In this document: positions 49,298-61,436 of the stretch, one piece after another
How positions within the stretch are numbered: position 1 is the first letter of the stretch
Layout: the number at the start of each line of letters is the position of its first letter
Assembly: GCA_949357655.1 (NCBI GenBank)
Contig: CASHTG010000001.1
Span: 2,852,001 to 2,916,000 of the forward strand
Origin: Parascedosporium putredinis
Taxonomy: Eukaryota > Ascomycota > Sordariomycetes > Microascales > Microascaceae
Direction: 5' to 3'
Length of the DNA: 64,000 nt
Position numbers and translations under genes: made by a program
Notes under the pieces: model-generated
Seen by the model: the letters and a program-made list of their open reading frames with translations, nothing else
Told to the model about the DNA's origin: nothing
Database searches by the model: none

Positions 49298-51251
49298 GAT
49301 TGTTACAGATGACGACCGGGCTACTATGGTATGTAGGTAATTCGTGGTTGGTCTATGTGGTTTCGGCTGAGGTGTTGGGGGAAGAAGAAAAAGAAGAAGA
49401 AGAAGAAGGGCACGAGAATGGCGGGCTACTATGGCTCGTGGAACATCAAGAGCACGTATAGACCTGGGAGCAGCACCGATCTTCAGCAGCCCTACATCAT
49501 CCCGTCACTACCTACCTTCGATGCCCGCTTCTAGCCCTCCTACAGTACACTTGATGTCGGCGGGAGAGTTTATGGTCGGTTACACAGCTCAATACTCGGC
49601 ACACATCGATATCCCCAAAGAGTGAAACGGTCGATGGTACCCCGTAGAGGGTCGTACGATGTTCGGAGCTGGTCTGAGTACTATGGAAGTATTCATACCA
49701 AGTGGGCTACAAACTAGCTTCGGCCAGTCCACGATCTATCTAATGAATATATCCAAGAATTATCTATATAGATAATGGATCTAACTACCGTTTGGTAGTA
49801 ACACGGCCATCTGGAAACGAGGTACTGCTGTTAACCTGGCATTAATAATGGCCCGACCTTAGAGATACTTTTCACTCGACTAATACCAAATATTGTTGGC
49901 CATTGGGCAGCTAGGTTTGCAGATTCCTTCGGGATACGCGCAACACCTCGTCTTATTTGCTGCGTGACCAATCGGCCGCATCTTTCTGATTCAGGTTCTG
50001 AGAAGCTTCTCGAAAGGTTTGCTGCATCAGACACCAAGCGGATGACTTGGTCTACATCTGGCTTCTTGGGTGGGACGGGGTGGCATGAAGGGGTTAGAGA
50101 TGGGTTCGTGTAAGCAACCGCTCCGGATTTTCAACAAAAAAGCCCGATGGCAGAGAATGGAATAGTCTTGAGGGTAGAGCTGTGATGATGACGAACTTCA
50201 TGATGGCTTCGTTTCGATAAACATGGGGGTTGAAAGTACACCGCCAGAAAGGGAACAAGACGGCGTGAGTAGGTGGCACGACACCCTCCGTATAGATCTT
50301 AGGTGAGGTTTACAAGAGGGACTTGGTTACACCTTTTGAAATTAGTGAATGGACCGTGGATCTTTTCGGGGTTGGCTCCTCGTTACGATGCTGCTTTTAG
50401 AGGGACTTGTGTGGCTATCACGTCGTCGCTCTTTTTATACATGTACCACCCTCTCTTCAGTTTACTCGACGGTCTCCACAGTCAGTCAGAGCCAGTTCGT
50501 GTGTTTGGTTCGTGCCTGATTCCCGAAATTGCCAAGCTTTCCAGATGTGGTCTTCGAGCAATGTGGTGGTTTATTACTCGCCAGCCTGTAGGTTCCCCGA
50601 GCAGCAATTGTCTATGTTGGTTCGAGAGCCTGCCCATGAGGGGGCTCGACCCTCCCGGTACATATGTACGTTGAGTCACAAGTGGATGTACAAGTAGATG
50701 GCTCCGGATTGGAATAATGGGACACAATTGAAAAAGAATCAAGAGAATGGATGGGTTTCATTTCCATTTCTTCGCCTTAAAGAAACATTCATGGATGAAT
50801 CCATTAGTTCTGGATGGAAGACTGCGACGATTTTAGAATAGATCCATTGTTTTCAAAGTTGTTTGCTCTCGTGCTCTTGGAACACACGACCTCAGCCCAG
50901 CCTAAAACAGCATCCCGGCCTCCAGCGGCGAACCTCAAGTCGAAGCGAACCACGAGACGGCACGCGGAACCAAGACTGTGGACAAAGGCAGCCCTACGAG
51001 TGAAGTGGGGGCAAGTACGACACCAAGCACGGCTGGATGTGCAGGGTTCCCAAAATGGCACCCACCCGTCAGCCCAAACCGGCCCTCCCGACCCCTGAGT
51101 TTTATGAAGGAATTTCCCCTCAATCTCGCCCAAAGGGCAATCTGACGCCCTGGTCCTCTTTTTTTACCCCGCCTTCTTCTTACCCCTCGACGTTGTCCTG
51201 ACCACCCTCCAAGCCTAGAGCCGACAACAGTTCAAGCGTCACAAATTCGCC
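49298..51251. other. Divergent intergenic region
   Basis: Between the 148-residue gene and the annexin-like gene. A GAA-rich run occurs near 49381-49408, and an AT-rich inverted stretch (TATCTATATAGATA) lies near 49761. No gene was seen. Confidence 0.5.
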
Positions 51252-53927
51252 ATGTCTCTGGCCGTTGACGAAAATCGCCGTCGTGGACGGTCCAAGTCCC
51301 CGGGGCGTCGCGAAGTAGAGGATCGCATGGACAGCTACCGAGAGACTGAGCAGAGACAGGACCGCGAGCGCGAGCGTGAACGCGCGTCTCGTTATTATGA
51401 TGACCGTGACGACGATGACCGTGGAGCTAGGAACCGCAGGGCCGGCGCTAACAGCGACACCCGCGAGTCGAGCTACGCCTACCCCGAAGACGACCTTGAC
51501 GACTTCCCCGCCGCCGCCGCGAGGACACGCGTAGAGACGATGAATACAGGTCTCCCGTAAATCCGAGAGACTCTTCCGGCGCCCTCCCCTACCCGCCCGC
51601 CGGCGGAGATTCGCGAGCCCTGACCATGCCGGGGGCCTACGACTTCAAGGATGACGACAGACCGTCTCGTTCCGAGTACCGCACCGTGTCCCCCAGCTGA
51701 CTCGCCCTATCGAAGCTCCAAGGACAAGGTGGACCCTGGCCGTGATTCTCGGGTACGGTACTCCCAGTATCGGGATGAGGAAAGGCCTTCTCGAGCAGGG
51801 AAAGCCCCAGAGTTCGCCGCTGATGAACAGTTCAAGTTTCTCCTCAAAAGTACAGCAAGTCCGTCCAGAAAACCGAGCCCCCGCGACGATAGGCGCTACG
51901 AGGAACGTCGCCGCCGCCGGGACGACTCCGACTCGGAATCGGACGATAGTTATGATGATGATGACGACGACGACGATCCCAGGTCGCAGCAGCGATTCAA
52001 TCGAGGATACGAAGACGCCCGTCGTCGACACGATGCCGAACAAGAAGATCGCCGTCGCCAGACGCGAGATGGCGGCGAGCCCGAGCGCCGCCACCGATTT
52101 CAGATGCGGGGTCCGTCGCCGCCCTCTGATAAGCCCAAGAAGAAGGCTCAGTTGGAGGATGACCTAGCCTATGGCAAAATGGCCGGTGAGGAACCCTCCA
52201 TCCGCCAAACCGCGCAGCAGGCTGCTTCCAAGACCTTTTCCAAGACCGAGCAGGACCTGTTGTCCAAGTTTGGATACAGCGGCCATGGCTCCGGGTACCC
52301 GCCGGAAAAGAAAACGGCGAGGTTCGATCCTGCCGACGACCCGCGACGCTCGTCCTCCAATGTTTTGACCGTCGAACCGGGTGACCGGCGCCGAGGAGAT
52401 CGCGACCGGTCTCCCGCGCCTCCTACCAACAAGATGTCGTCCTTGTCAGTGAGCACTGGCCATCACTCGTTTAACATGTCACTCGGGGCGGCGCCCCCTT
52501 CGCCTCTCCAAGAAGCGTACCACGGCACCTATCAGTCGTGCTCCCCCATGCCTTCTCCGCTGATGCTCCCCAACCACGGTGGAAATGAGATTATTGAAGT
52601 GACTCCTCTAAGCCTGAGTGACGAAGACGCCCGAATCAACCGACGGGCCCGTTTCCACGTCCCAGAAGTTGTCGCGGAGAAAATGGCCAAAGCCCTCAAA
52701 GGCGACCGCCGATCTCCCGACACCGAGATCCTCATCCAGATACTGCCCGGTCTCAGTCACGAGGAGGTCATGGAGCTCCGCACTCAGTACAAGACACTCG
52801 TCAAAGCTGGCTCGGAGCGCAAGGGCGTCAACGTGGCGAAGCACATCCGCTCCCGCCTCAAGGATGAAGACCCGAACCTCATGAAGGCCTGTTACGCGAC
52901 CGCGCTTGGGCGATGGGAGAGCGAAGCCTACTGGGCCAATTACTGGTACCAGGGCGACAAGACGCGCCGCGAGCTCCTCATCGAGTCGCTCATGGGCCGT
53001 AGCAATGGCGAGATGCGCATGATCAAGGATGGGTTTTCGGATAAAAAGTACAATGACAGCTTGACCAAGTGCATGAAGACGGAGCTGAGGGAAGACAAAT
53101 TTAAAAAGGCCGTCATTCTCGCGCTAGGGAAGAGCGTATGGAGGACGTGGATGAGTATGGTCGACCTCTCGAGGTCAACATGAGGCTCGTTAACCAGGAC
53201 GTCGAGGACCTCCGACGCTCTGTTAAATCTGACAAGGGCGGCGAGACGCTCATGATTTCCATCGTGGTCTTAAGGAGCGACGCCCACTTGAGAGATCCTC
53301 AAGCTGTACTCGCAAGCTTACAAGACCAACTTTGCACGAGATGCTCTCCATAAGAGCACTAACCTTGTGGTACGTGGCGATGACCCCTTGCCGCTTTAAC
53401 TCAACGGCTCGCCATAAACCCCCAACAACACCTACTCTTTGCTCCTCATCAAGGTGATTGCTGACAAAAAGTAACAATATTAGGGTGAGCTCTTGGCTCA
53501 TATTCTCAACGGCGTGATCAACAAGCCTGTTCGCGATGCGCTGCTCCTGCACCACGCGCTGACGGCCTCCCGCAAGGATGACCTGCGCCGCGAGTTGCTG
53601 ACCTCGCGTCTCGTCCGCTACCACTGGGATCGCCAACACATGGAGGCCGTCAAGCGCGCCTACCAGCAGCGATACGGGCGCGAACTACAGGATGCCATCA
53701 AGGACGCCACGAGCGGCGAGTGGGGCCTGTTCTGCCGTGAATTGTGCATCACCCGGATGCCCAACGACGTGAGGCGTGTCGAGAGGCTGACGGTGGAGAA
53801 ACCCGATCGATCGAGGTCCAAGGATAGGTCGCGGGACCGATCCAACACCCTCGACGTCGCCAAGCCGGAGAGGGGTAAGTCGCGGGAGAGATCTCGGGAC
53901 CGCTCGCGAGATCGACGCAGAGACTAG
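51252..53927 (+). CDS. Annexin-like protein with long Arg/Ser/Asp-rich arms (frameshifted)
   Basis: Annexins bind acidic phospholipids at membranes; long fungal members (AnxC4-like) have degenerate calcium sites. The ATG at 51252 begins a ~400-residue charged, disordered region (Arg/Glu/Asp repeats, SESDDSYDDDDDDDD). Annexin-type helical repeats start at about residue 430 with TEILIQILPGLSHEEVMELRTQY, then LMKACYATALGRWESEAYWA and RELLIESLMGRSNGEMRMI. A 114-bp intron (53370-53483, GTACGT..TAG) precedes GELLAHILNGVINKPVRDALL and QRYGRELQDAIKD. The C terminus has an RS-like tail (RSRSKDRSRDRS..SRERSRDRSRDRRRD). Four frame changes (about 51515, 51695, 53130 and 53300) are needed, three fitting one missing base. 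No canonical GxGT-type calcium loop is evident, so binding may be calcium-independent. Corrected length is about 854 residues. Confidence 0.85.
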
Positions 53928-56900
53928 GCGGCGCCAGACACTTTTCGCAGAGATTGTACAAGTGATGGCGAGCTTTACCTGAGATTTTGAGGGGAAATGG
54001 TGCTTGCTACCACCCGTATACCCATATATGCTTGTTTCGGTATCAAAGATATATATCTATTGGTGCTCATCCTCTGTCCCGCTTCCCGTCCCGCCCTCCT
54101 CCTCGAGTGGCATGGTAGCCGTGCTGAAGCGGAGAGATTGAGCGAAGGGTTTTTGATGTAGGAGCTCACCTTGAGTGTGCTGTTTAACTATTACGGATAT
54201 GTGCAACTGAGATATTTTTGTGACTTTTGATATGGTTGAGTGACCCTCCATCTACTGAAGATGGAGGATCGGGAAGCAAAGGCAGGTAGATCAACTTGCC
54301 TCCCCTCCCATCTATAAAAGCTTCTTTTTGAAGTTTCTCCCTCGACCCTCCTCTCCTGAGTAAGAGGCACGTATGTTGATGAGCCGGATCAAACTCAAGA
54401 ACTATAGGTCTGGAGGGATTTGGAAATCTACGGTGGCTGGGGAGCGAGGAACAATGCAATTATTTTCTGCCTCACAATTACTTTTTGCTATCATGAAGAA
54501 ATGGTCTTGCTGCGATACTAGCTTTTTCTGTATGAGAGAGACAAGGCAAGCTCGTAGCTAGATGAGAAATATTCGCATCGACTTCAAGAGACCTCGCATC
54601 CGTAGTTTAGCATTTCACAATTGATAACAGCAATGGTGCCTCGGCGGAAGAGTGGGAAACCCGCTTCTCAGTCTGTCCCTGCGACCAGAGTTGTCGATCC
54701 CCCGGTCTAGATGTTTACGGCTTGGTGATCCTCTCCGCCTGACCGGGCTCCCGCCAATTAAGCTTATGCGGTGGTCCAGTTCATGCCTTTGATTTGCATC
54801 CGGCATCGTACATGGTTTGGTACGACACGACAGGTGAAGATCGACATCTTTCCCTTTGTTTTGCGCACAACAGGCTCTCCCGCGGTGATGTTTTACTTGT
54901 ATGGGCTTCAAATTCGTCTGCCATCACCTGCAAGGACCCAGCGCCCTGGGCCTGGAGTGTGTGTCTGCCCGTCCATCCAAAAGAAACAAAAGGGCTGGCT
55001 GCGGCAAGCCGAAGGTATCGGTAGGGCCGCGCCCTTGTGGAGTCAACAGGCATTCCGGCATGGGGCACGCTGTTTTTCTTTCTCCCAAGGGCCGCTGGAA
55101 CAGGCTCAGGCGAACAAGCAGGTTTGATGATAAGGTGGCCTGGCCTGGGCATCCAATAGCAACACCTAAAAGGGAAATTGCACCACCGTTGGTATCCCTG
55201 ATGCTCTCATTCATCGACCTGGGAAAGATGAGGGCAAGGGGCGAGGGATTGGGCGTGCCGAGACATGAGCTCATGTTCACCCCATGCACTCACCACCAGC
55301 CTCACCTGGACTGACAAAGGGGGTCGGAAGAGTGGGAAAGGGAAGCTTTCGCGGGCTGGGTGAATTGGTTCAAGTTTTGGGGGACCAGTCGAGCTGGAGT
55401 GCTGGTGACGCACATCGTATATGCCGCCCACCCTTTGACGTGGTTCCAACAGACAACGCCAGGCTCATGTCCTCGAGGGCGTTTGGGGGCTTGCCCCCCG
55501 TTCTTTGCTTCTTTTTCATGTTTTATGCATGCATTTACGACACGTGTGTGGAGCCACTGGCAGCAAACGGCGTTGTGGAAGGGCCTTCCACGGGGTAGTT
55601 TAGCGTGGGCGCAAAAGTCAGTGAAGTAATAGTGCACACTCGTAATATGCGGGCCGGCCTGGCGTCCGCCTTCATTCTGGCGGTCGTGCTCGTGCTCGTG
55701 CTCGCGGGCTCTTTTTGCCTGTTTGATGTCGAAAAATTGACTCAGGTTTCAAAAAGAGAATATTCAAGCGGTTTGCTACATTGTCTTGTAGGGCTGACAT
55801 GGCGAGTCAATCTCAGTCAGTTGATCCTTTTTCTTTCTCCCCCTTTTTCTCTTTATGTCTTGTTTCGGTGGTTGAAGAAGCAACGAGACACAAACCCCGG
55901 AAAACGGGTTCCAGCCGCTGACAGATTAAAGACCCACATTAAACCTGCCACTTTGGGACGCAATCTTTGATGAAAAAAGGGCAGGGACGAGGGAGGGAGG
56001 GGGAGAGAAACTATCACTTTCCAGCCCCTTGGCATTGATTGAGGGTCGGGACTTCCGGTGTGACGCGAGGGCGGCTCGCTTCCAGTGTTTTTGTGTGGAC
56101 TGCCGTCGAGGAGGAAGAAAAATACATTCCCTTGGGCCCGTATCACTCTCTGGCTCTAATAATATGTACTCGTAATGTTATTTCTGGAAGCTGGAAGCCG
56201 GGAATTTTTCTGGTCCCTCCCCGCAACCACTATCAAGCTCGTGTTTGCGGGACGCCGGTGGGAACGGCGCTACACTCACTCGACATGTACATGTGAAGGA
56301 TCAATGAACACGTCAATGAGGTTGTAATAGGGCTCAATTTCCCAATGTCACTCCATCGTAATCGGTTAAGTCTTCACGTTGGCGCGTCGAATGACAGCGC
56401 CTTGAACGGGTAAAAGAACGCGATGGGTTCTGGCGCCATCGGTCGGAGAACGTGCACAACAAAAGATTCGTAATGCTCTTCACGATAGGAATGTCTGGAC
56501 TCAACCATGCTCTGATACCCACTTTAGTACTTGGAGAGTACCTTGGTACAACAAATCTCCACGGACGTTTGGTGGAGAACAGAGAGGGACCGAAAAAGAC
56601 AGAAGAAAAAAACAAAAGGAGAAAGAAGAAAATGGTGGGCACTGACGATTTTGCGAGCGAGGTGCGGTGTGGGAGATTGTGTAGGCTTGTACGGGGCGTC
56701 ACCACTGACGCAGCTCCCGGGCAACTAGTGCAGCTGGAGTGTAGTGTTAGTGCCCAGGGCGGCGCCTTGATGGGTGGCGGATGAGGACCACGGCCTCTGG
56801 GCTGGGAGTGGTGCGGGAGGCGCTTCTGGTCACCACGGAGAGAAGGGCAAAAGGGGAATTATTACCTAAAGTTGCCTGCCAATTGGTGCGAGCAGGTTTG

Positions 56901-58676
56901 AGGCAGGGATAATTCGTCGATGGTGGTTGACTTCCGTCGCTTGCTCCAGCCAAACACCAAGGGTCGGAATTGGGCGCATGTTTGTCCTCGAAGGGCTCAT
57001 CACGATTTGTCGATTCATCGAGTGCATCGAGTGCATTGAGTGCATCGAAGCCAAGCACAAGTACAAGTATCAATCGATTGATTGATGTGGTGTGTATGGA
57101 TTATCACAGTCAGTATTCCAAGTGATAGCTGGATGTGGAGTCGTCAAGGTGGATATGAAGGCACGGCCAGGCGATAAGGAATAAGCAGGAAAAGAGCGAA
57201 AAAGAACGAAAAGGAGCGAATATGCTTGGGCCTGGGGTCGAAACTTGAGCTCTCACAAAGAGGGGAAATGAAGGTGGCCGAGCCAAGCCACGCCGGCTGG
57301 GGGTCCCGAAAACCATAGGGAACAAAGTTATCATAGGGTGGTGGGCGTCGGGTCGTGAGGCATGCGTGGGATTGGTAGCACTACTTGTAGTTGGTGTGAT
57401 GGCCAAACCAAATGGCGAGACGCCTCGGCCCCTGACCAGTCTTGAGTCGCTCAAAGAAGAAAGGTGAAAGGAAAGAAGAGGAAAAAAGGATCAAGTGGCG
57501 CTCGGCCACATGTACCTTTGATTTCCCATGAGGAATCAAAGTCGCTGGCCGAACTCTTTGCAGGCCTGACAGGCAAACAGCCCTGTCCACAACATTTGAA
57601 CAGTCGGTCACTCCATCCTCGGTGTGGGTTTGCCGTTGACAACCTCTCTTGGGGCGCCCTGCCAGTGCCATGAAGCGGCGACCTTGGCAAAGCGCCGAGT
57701 CGTTAGTTCATGCCCCTCAGCCTCGACCCTAGCCATGATTCAAGCATTCGCCGAGTCGCCCAAGGCGGGCCGGCATGTATTACTCGCAATTTCCCGAGGC
57801 TGGGAATAGACCAAGGTCACCAAGGTCACGAAACCCACTCGGGAGTTGGCCCACCGTCTTTCTTCTTCTGCTTCCTTTTCTTGTTCTTCTTCTTCTCCAC
57901 ATAGTGTACCCATATGGGGATCCCTACATATGTGAGTAATGAGAGCTATATCGGATTTTTTCTTTCTTTCTTTCCCTGCCCGACTATTTTGCGAGAGACC
58001 CGCTCAGTGTCAAGACTCGACACGAATGATTTCCTCTCTCTCGAGGGCTTGGATGGTCAACCTTGGGACGATAACGGGAGTGCGGCGCTTGTGCTTTCCC
58101 ATTGACCTTAGCAGATGCTGGCGCTGGCGCTGGCGGGTTAACCCTTTGGGCGACCATCGCGAACGATGGAGGGAGTGGAAGTGGTACAGGGAATAATACA
58201 TGGAGCTTGTGTTGGTTGGCGTACTTGCTGAAGTGAATCAAACAGGGGCAGGGGGAAGACTTTGGAACTTCCCGCCTGTTTCTTTCCGCACTTTTCTCTC
58301 CGTCCCCGTCATCCTCATTTCCTTCCCCCACCCTTGATCCATCCCTCGCCATTCGTCATCCGAAGGATTTGTCCAGGCACGGATAATTCTGTTCTTCTCC
58401 TTCTTCTCCGAGTTTTTGAGCGGGTACACCACATACTGAATAACAACTGTGCACACCAACTTTCAGGGGAAACAATTGCCAAAGCGTGTCGGGTGCAAAC
58501 GACGTTCGTCGGACAACCAAGGATGATGAGAGTCCTCTAGCCGCTCTTTTTTGGATGCTAAAATAAGTCACAATCCTGCATCACCTCTCGTATCTCATGA
58601 ATCCACCACTCCCCACATTCCAAAGCTCGCTTTCTCGGACGGATGAACCGATCTTGAAAGACGAACTCAGCAAGAA

Positions 58677-58697
58677 AGAGAGAGAGAGAGAGAGAGA
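58677..58697. repeat. (GA)n microsatellite
   Basis: About ten uninterrupted AG units. Confidence 0.95.
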
Positions 58698-60291
58698 AAG
58701 GGAAAACGGATCAAGCCAATGATACTTGTGCCATCGTGACCGAAGCAAGGTTCTCGAATATTAATGGGGCAACTTATTAGCTTGAGGTTGCTGGGTGTTC
58801 GGAAAGTGACGATGACGGCATCGATATTTATCTTGAGGCGCGGGCTTACCTCGCTCGGTTCCATTGCTCAAGCTCCGAATGCGTTGACACTACTTTGAAC
58901 TTCCTTGAGACGTACCATTGCAGCGTTACTACAGTCAGTAATGTTCCGCATCGCCTCAAGCCAAGATTGGAGATTGGAAAGACGCAGGGTTGAAAAGGTC
59001 CACGACCATTCTCTTCTACTGAATAGAGATCAGGGTCACTTTGCAATTGCCTGGAAGTTGTTATAGCGAAGAATAACAAAAAAACGTACGCTCTGTATGT
59101 TCAATGTTGCTTCCCGATCCTCAGGGCAGACAGGGCGCGATTGCGCTCAGGTCCTAGCCAGGCCGGCGAATCACTTGGCTCGCAATTGTCGGGTTTCTAT
59201 TGGAAGATATTCGCAGCAGGATCCATAAACCCTTGTGGGTTTGCCGATGTTCCGCTCGCGTTTGCTGACCCTCCCCTGGCCTAGCCCTCCATTTTGCATT
59301 GATCGTCTCCTCATTCAAGCATTGACGGACCACAAAAGAAAAAAAAAAAAAAGAAGAAGAAGAAAAGGGCCACTACCCCTGAAGAACAGGGGCTGCGGGG
59401 CGGACAGTGAGGTACAAAGTACAAGTACACCAAGGTTCTGACGAATTTGCTGACCCGGGCTTGTCCACAACAAGAAGCAAAGAATATCCAGGATCCGGTT
59501 GGCTGGTCCCACTGTCTCCGGCCCACCCATCCTTCTCCTGGATCCGGGAACAGAACGAAGCCCTTCAGCTGGTTCCGTGTTCTCGCAACTCAGCCTCTTC
59601 TCTTTGAGTTGCCGAGTGCCCGGTGTTCGTGATCCTGGCGATGCAATGCCCTGATGTCCCCTGTTCTTGCTTTCGTTGTCGGCGATGGGTTCAAGAGGAA
59701 TCGTCGTTTTCAATGTTCGCTTTTGCACCAACTGCTCGATGGTGAAAGATAAACCACGTGGATGAGATATATAGTGTATGCATCTTCGAGGGTGAAAAGC
59801 AAGCACCTACATTCCCAGACCAGGATTTTTCAGAAGAGACCCAAGCGTCTTTCTTGTCTCAGTGATCGGCGGTCTTGCCTACTTCTTCTGCCATGAGGGA
59901 AATGGAGCCACTCAAAAACGTGCCGGAAGAATAGGCCCTATGGGAAGTATTCGGCTCTCGAGCCGGCCAACCTGGTGAGCGAGAGTCTGCTCTCAAAGTC
60001 TGTGTTAATCACGACGAGAGCCTGAAGTCTGTAGAGTCTAAGAAACGAAGTCACTAGTTGGGTCCATTGAACCAATGCCAGGGCGCTGAATTCCATTTCC
60101 TAATGTTGGAAAGTGTGACCAAAGTCGTTGCCGGCCCACGGCCCATGGCACAACGGTGGACGGCTTGGACGGCTATCCGCTCTCGCTGACGTTCCTTTGT
60201 TGATGGCAGCACTGGTTCTACAAGCGTGAAGAATGTGGCGGAAAAAATGGGGGAAGAAAGAACAAAAAGGGGGAGGGGCTAGAAAGGGGGC

Positions 60292-60310
60292 AAAAAAAAA
60301 AAAAAAAAAA
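60292..60310. repeat. 19-base A homopolymer
   Basis: Nineteen A in a row, flanked by GGGGGC and CCCC. It shows that long homopolymers are not uniformly lost in this assembly. Confidence 0.97.
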
Positions 60311-61436
60311 CCCCATTTTTGGAGAAGGACTAGCTCAATGAAGCCCAAGAAAAAAAGAAGAAGAAAAGAACAAGAAAACAATTGATGCGTGCAGTGAGGA
60401 TACATGGATGGAGCACAGGCTCCTTGAAAAGTCGAAATTCCACTTGATGGCCCCCACCCTGGCCAATATGCGGTACCAGTCACACCTTTTACGCAGGTGC
60501 AGGGACTCGTACCACATCAAGCATAGCTGTCAGGCACCCGACCAATCTGGCGTGCTCGGTTGGCTGAGGGCGTTTGTACTCGGCTGGTAACTCAGGTTCT
60601 GGGTTTGTGCACCAACTTTGTTCTCGGGCAGCTGCTTGATTTCCAAGCTGCATGTTCCCCCACAAGAGACCCATTTTTGCCTGTCAATGCGAGGTATGCT
60701 GTCATTGCTGGTACACGAGAGGTACCAGCCGTCGTCCTCTGCGCGGCTTCCGTTGGCATGCCCCGGTTGGTTCTTTCCTCGTCTTCCAGGGGGCCCGGAC
60801 GCCACGAGATTAGACAGAGGGCGCCAGCCAATCTTGTTGATGTTGGAGCCTGCGCGCTATGCGTACCCACAGCTCTTCCTTCGGGTTAACGAGTGGGTCG
60901 CTAGGGACAGAAGATTGATAGAGATATCGTCTTGGCGGTACTCTTTGCCCGAAAATTGGTGCGACAACTACCTTTTCTGGTGACCTTCCTTGAACAGGAA
61001 ACTCGGGTCCACAGCCCAACTCCCAAGCTCACTAGCATTGCATGGCCAGTTTTCAGCACACGGAACCCGGCCTGGGGCTCGTATCGTTGCGTTCTGCGCC
61101 TCCCCCATTCCCCCATTGACCCTAGCATTCCGTCGCCGCCCAGTGCCACAGATGGAACGCCGACCTCCTGGCTCGCGCGTTCAGCCCAGTGGAACCCACG
61201 GCTGCCACGGGAGGGCGAGCGAGGAAACGATGCGACGTGGGTGGTGAAGGGGTATAATACTCGCCCGGTGCCAGACACCGAGCCATCCTCGCTTTTCCTT
61301 TGCTCCTCCTCCTCACTCCCACCTTCGATATCAACCCACCCCGGAGCAAACGACCTCGCCCTACGTGCGTGATCGTGCAAACATCTTGTTTGCGTCCTTT
61401 CGTTGAAAAACAACCCTCTCACTCCCGAGTTCCAAG

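Larger units (their letters stand above)
53928..61436. other. 7.5-kb gene-poor region upstream of the GH18-like gene
   Basis: No supported gene on either strand. It contains low-complexity tracts (GA repeat, long A tracts near 59339-59353 and 60292-60310) and pyrimidine-rich stretches near 57860-57900 and 61290-61340. The last may belong to the promoter of the following gene. No RNA gene was seen. Confidence 0.5.

Noticed and set aside
4913..53927. Interpretation of the frame-broken genes as pseudogenes
   Set aside because: POP1, SSZ1, RRP40 and CHS5 are essential or core genes with intact motifs; the breaks are same-direction one-base shifts, many of them at homopolymers.
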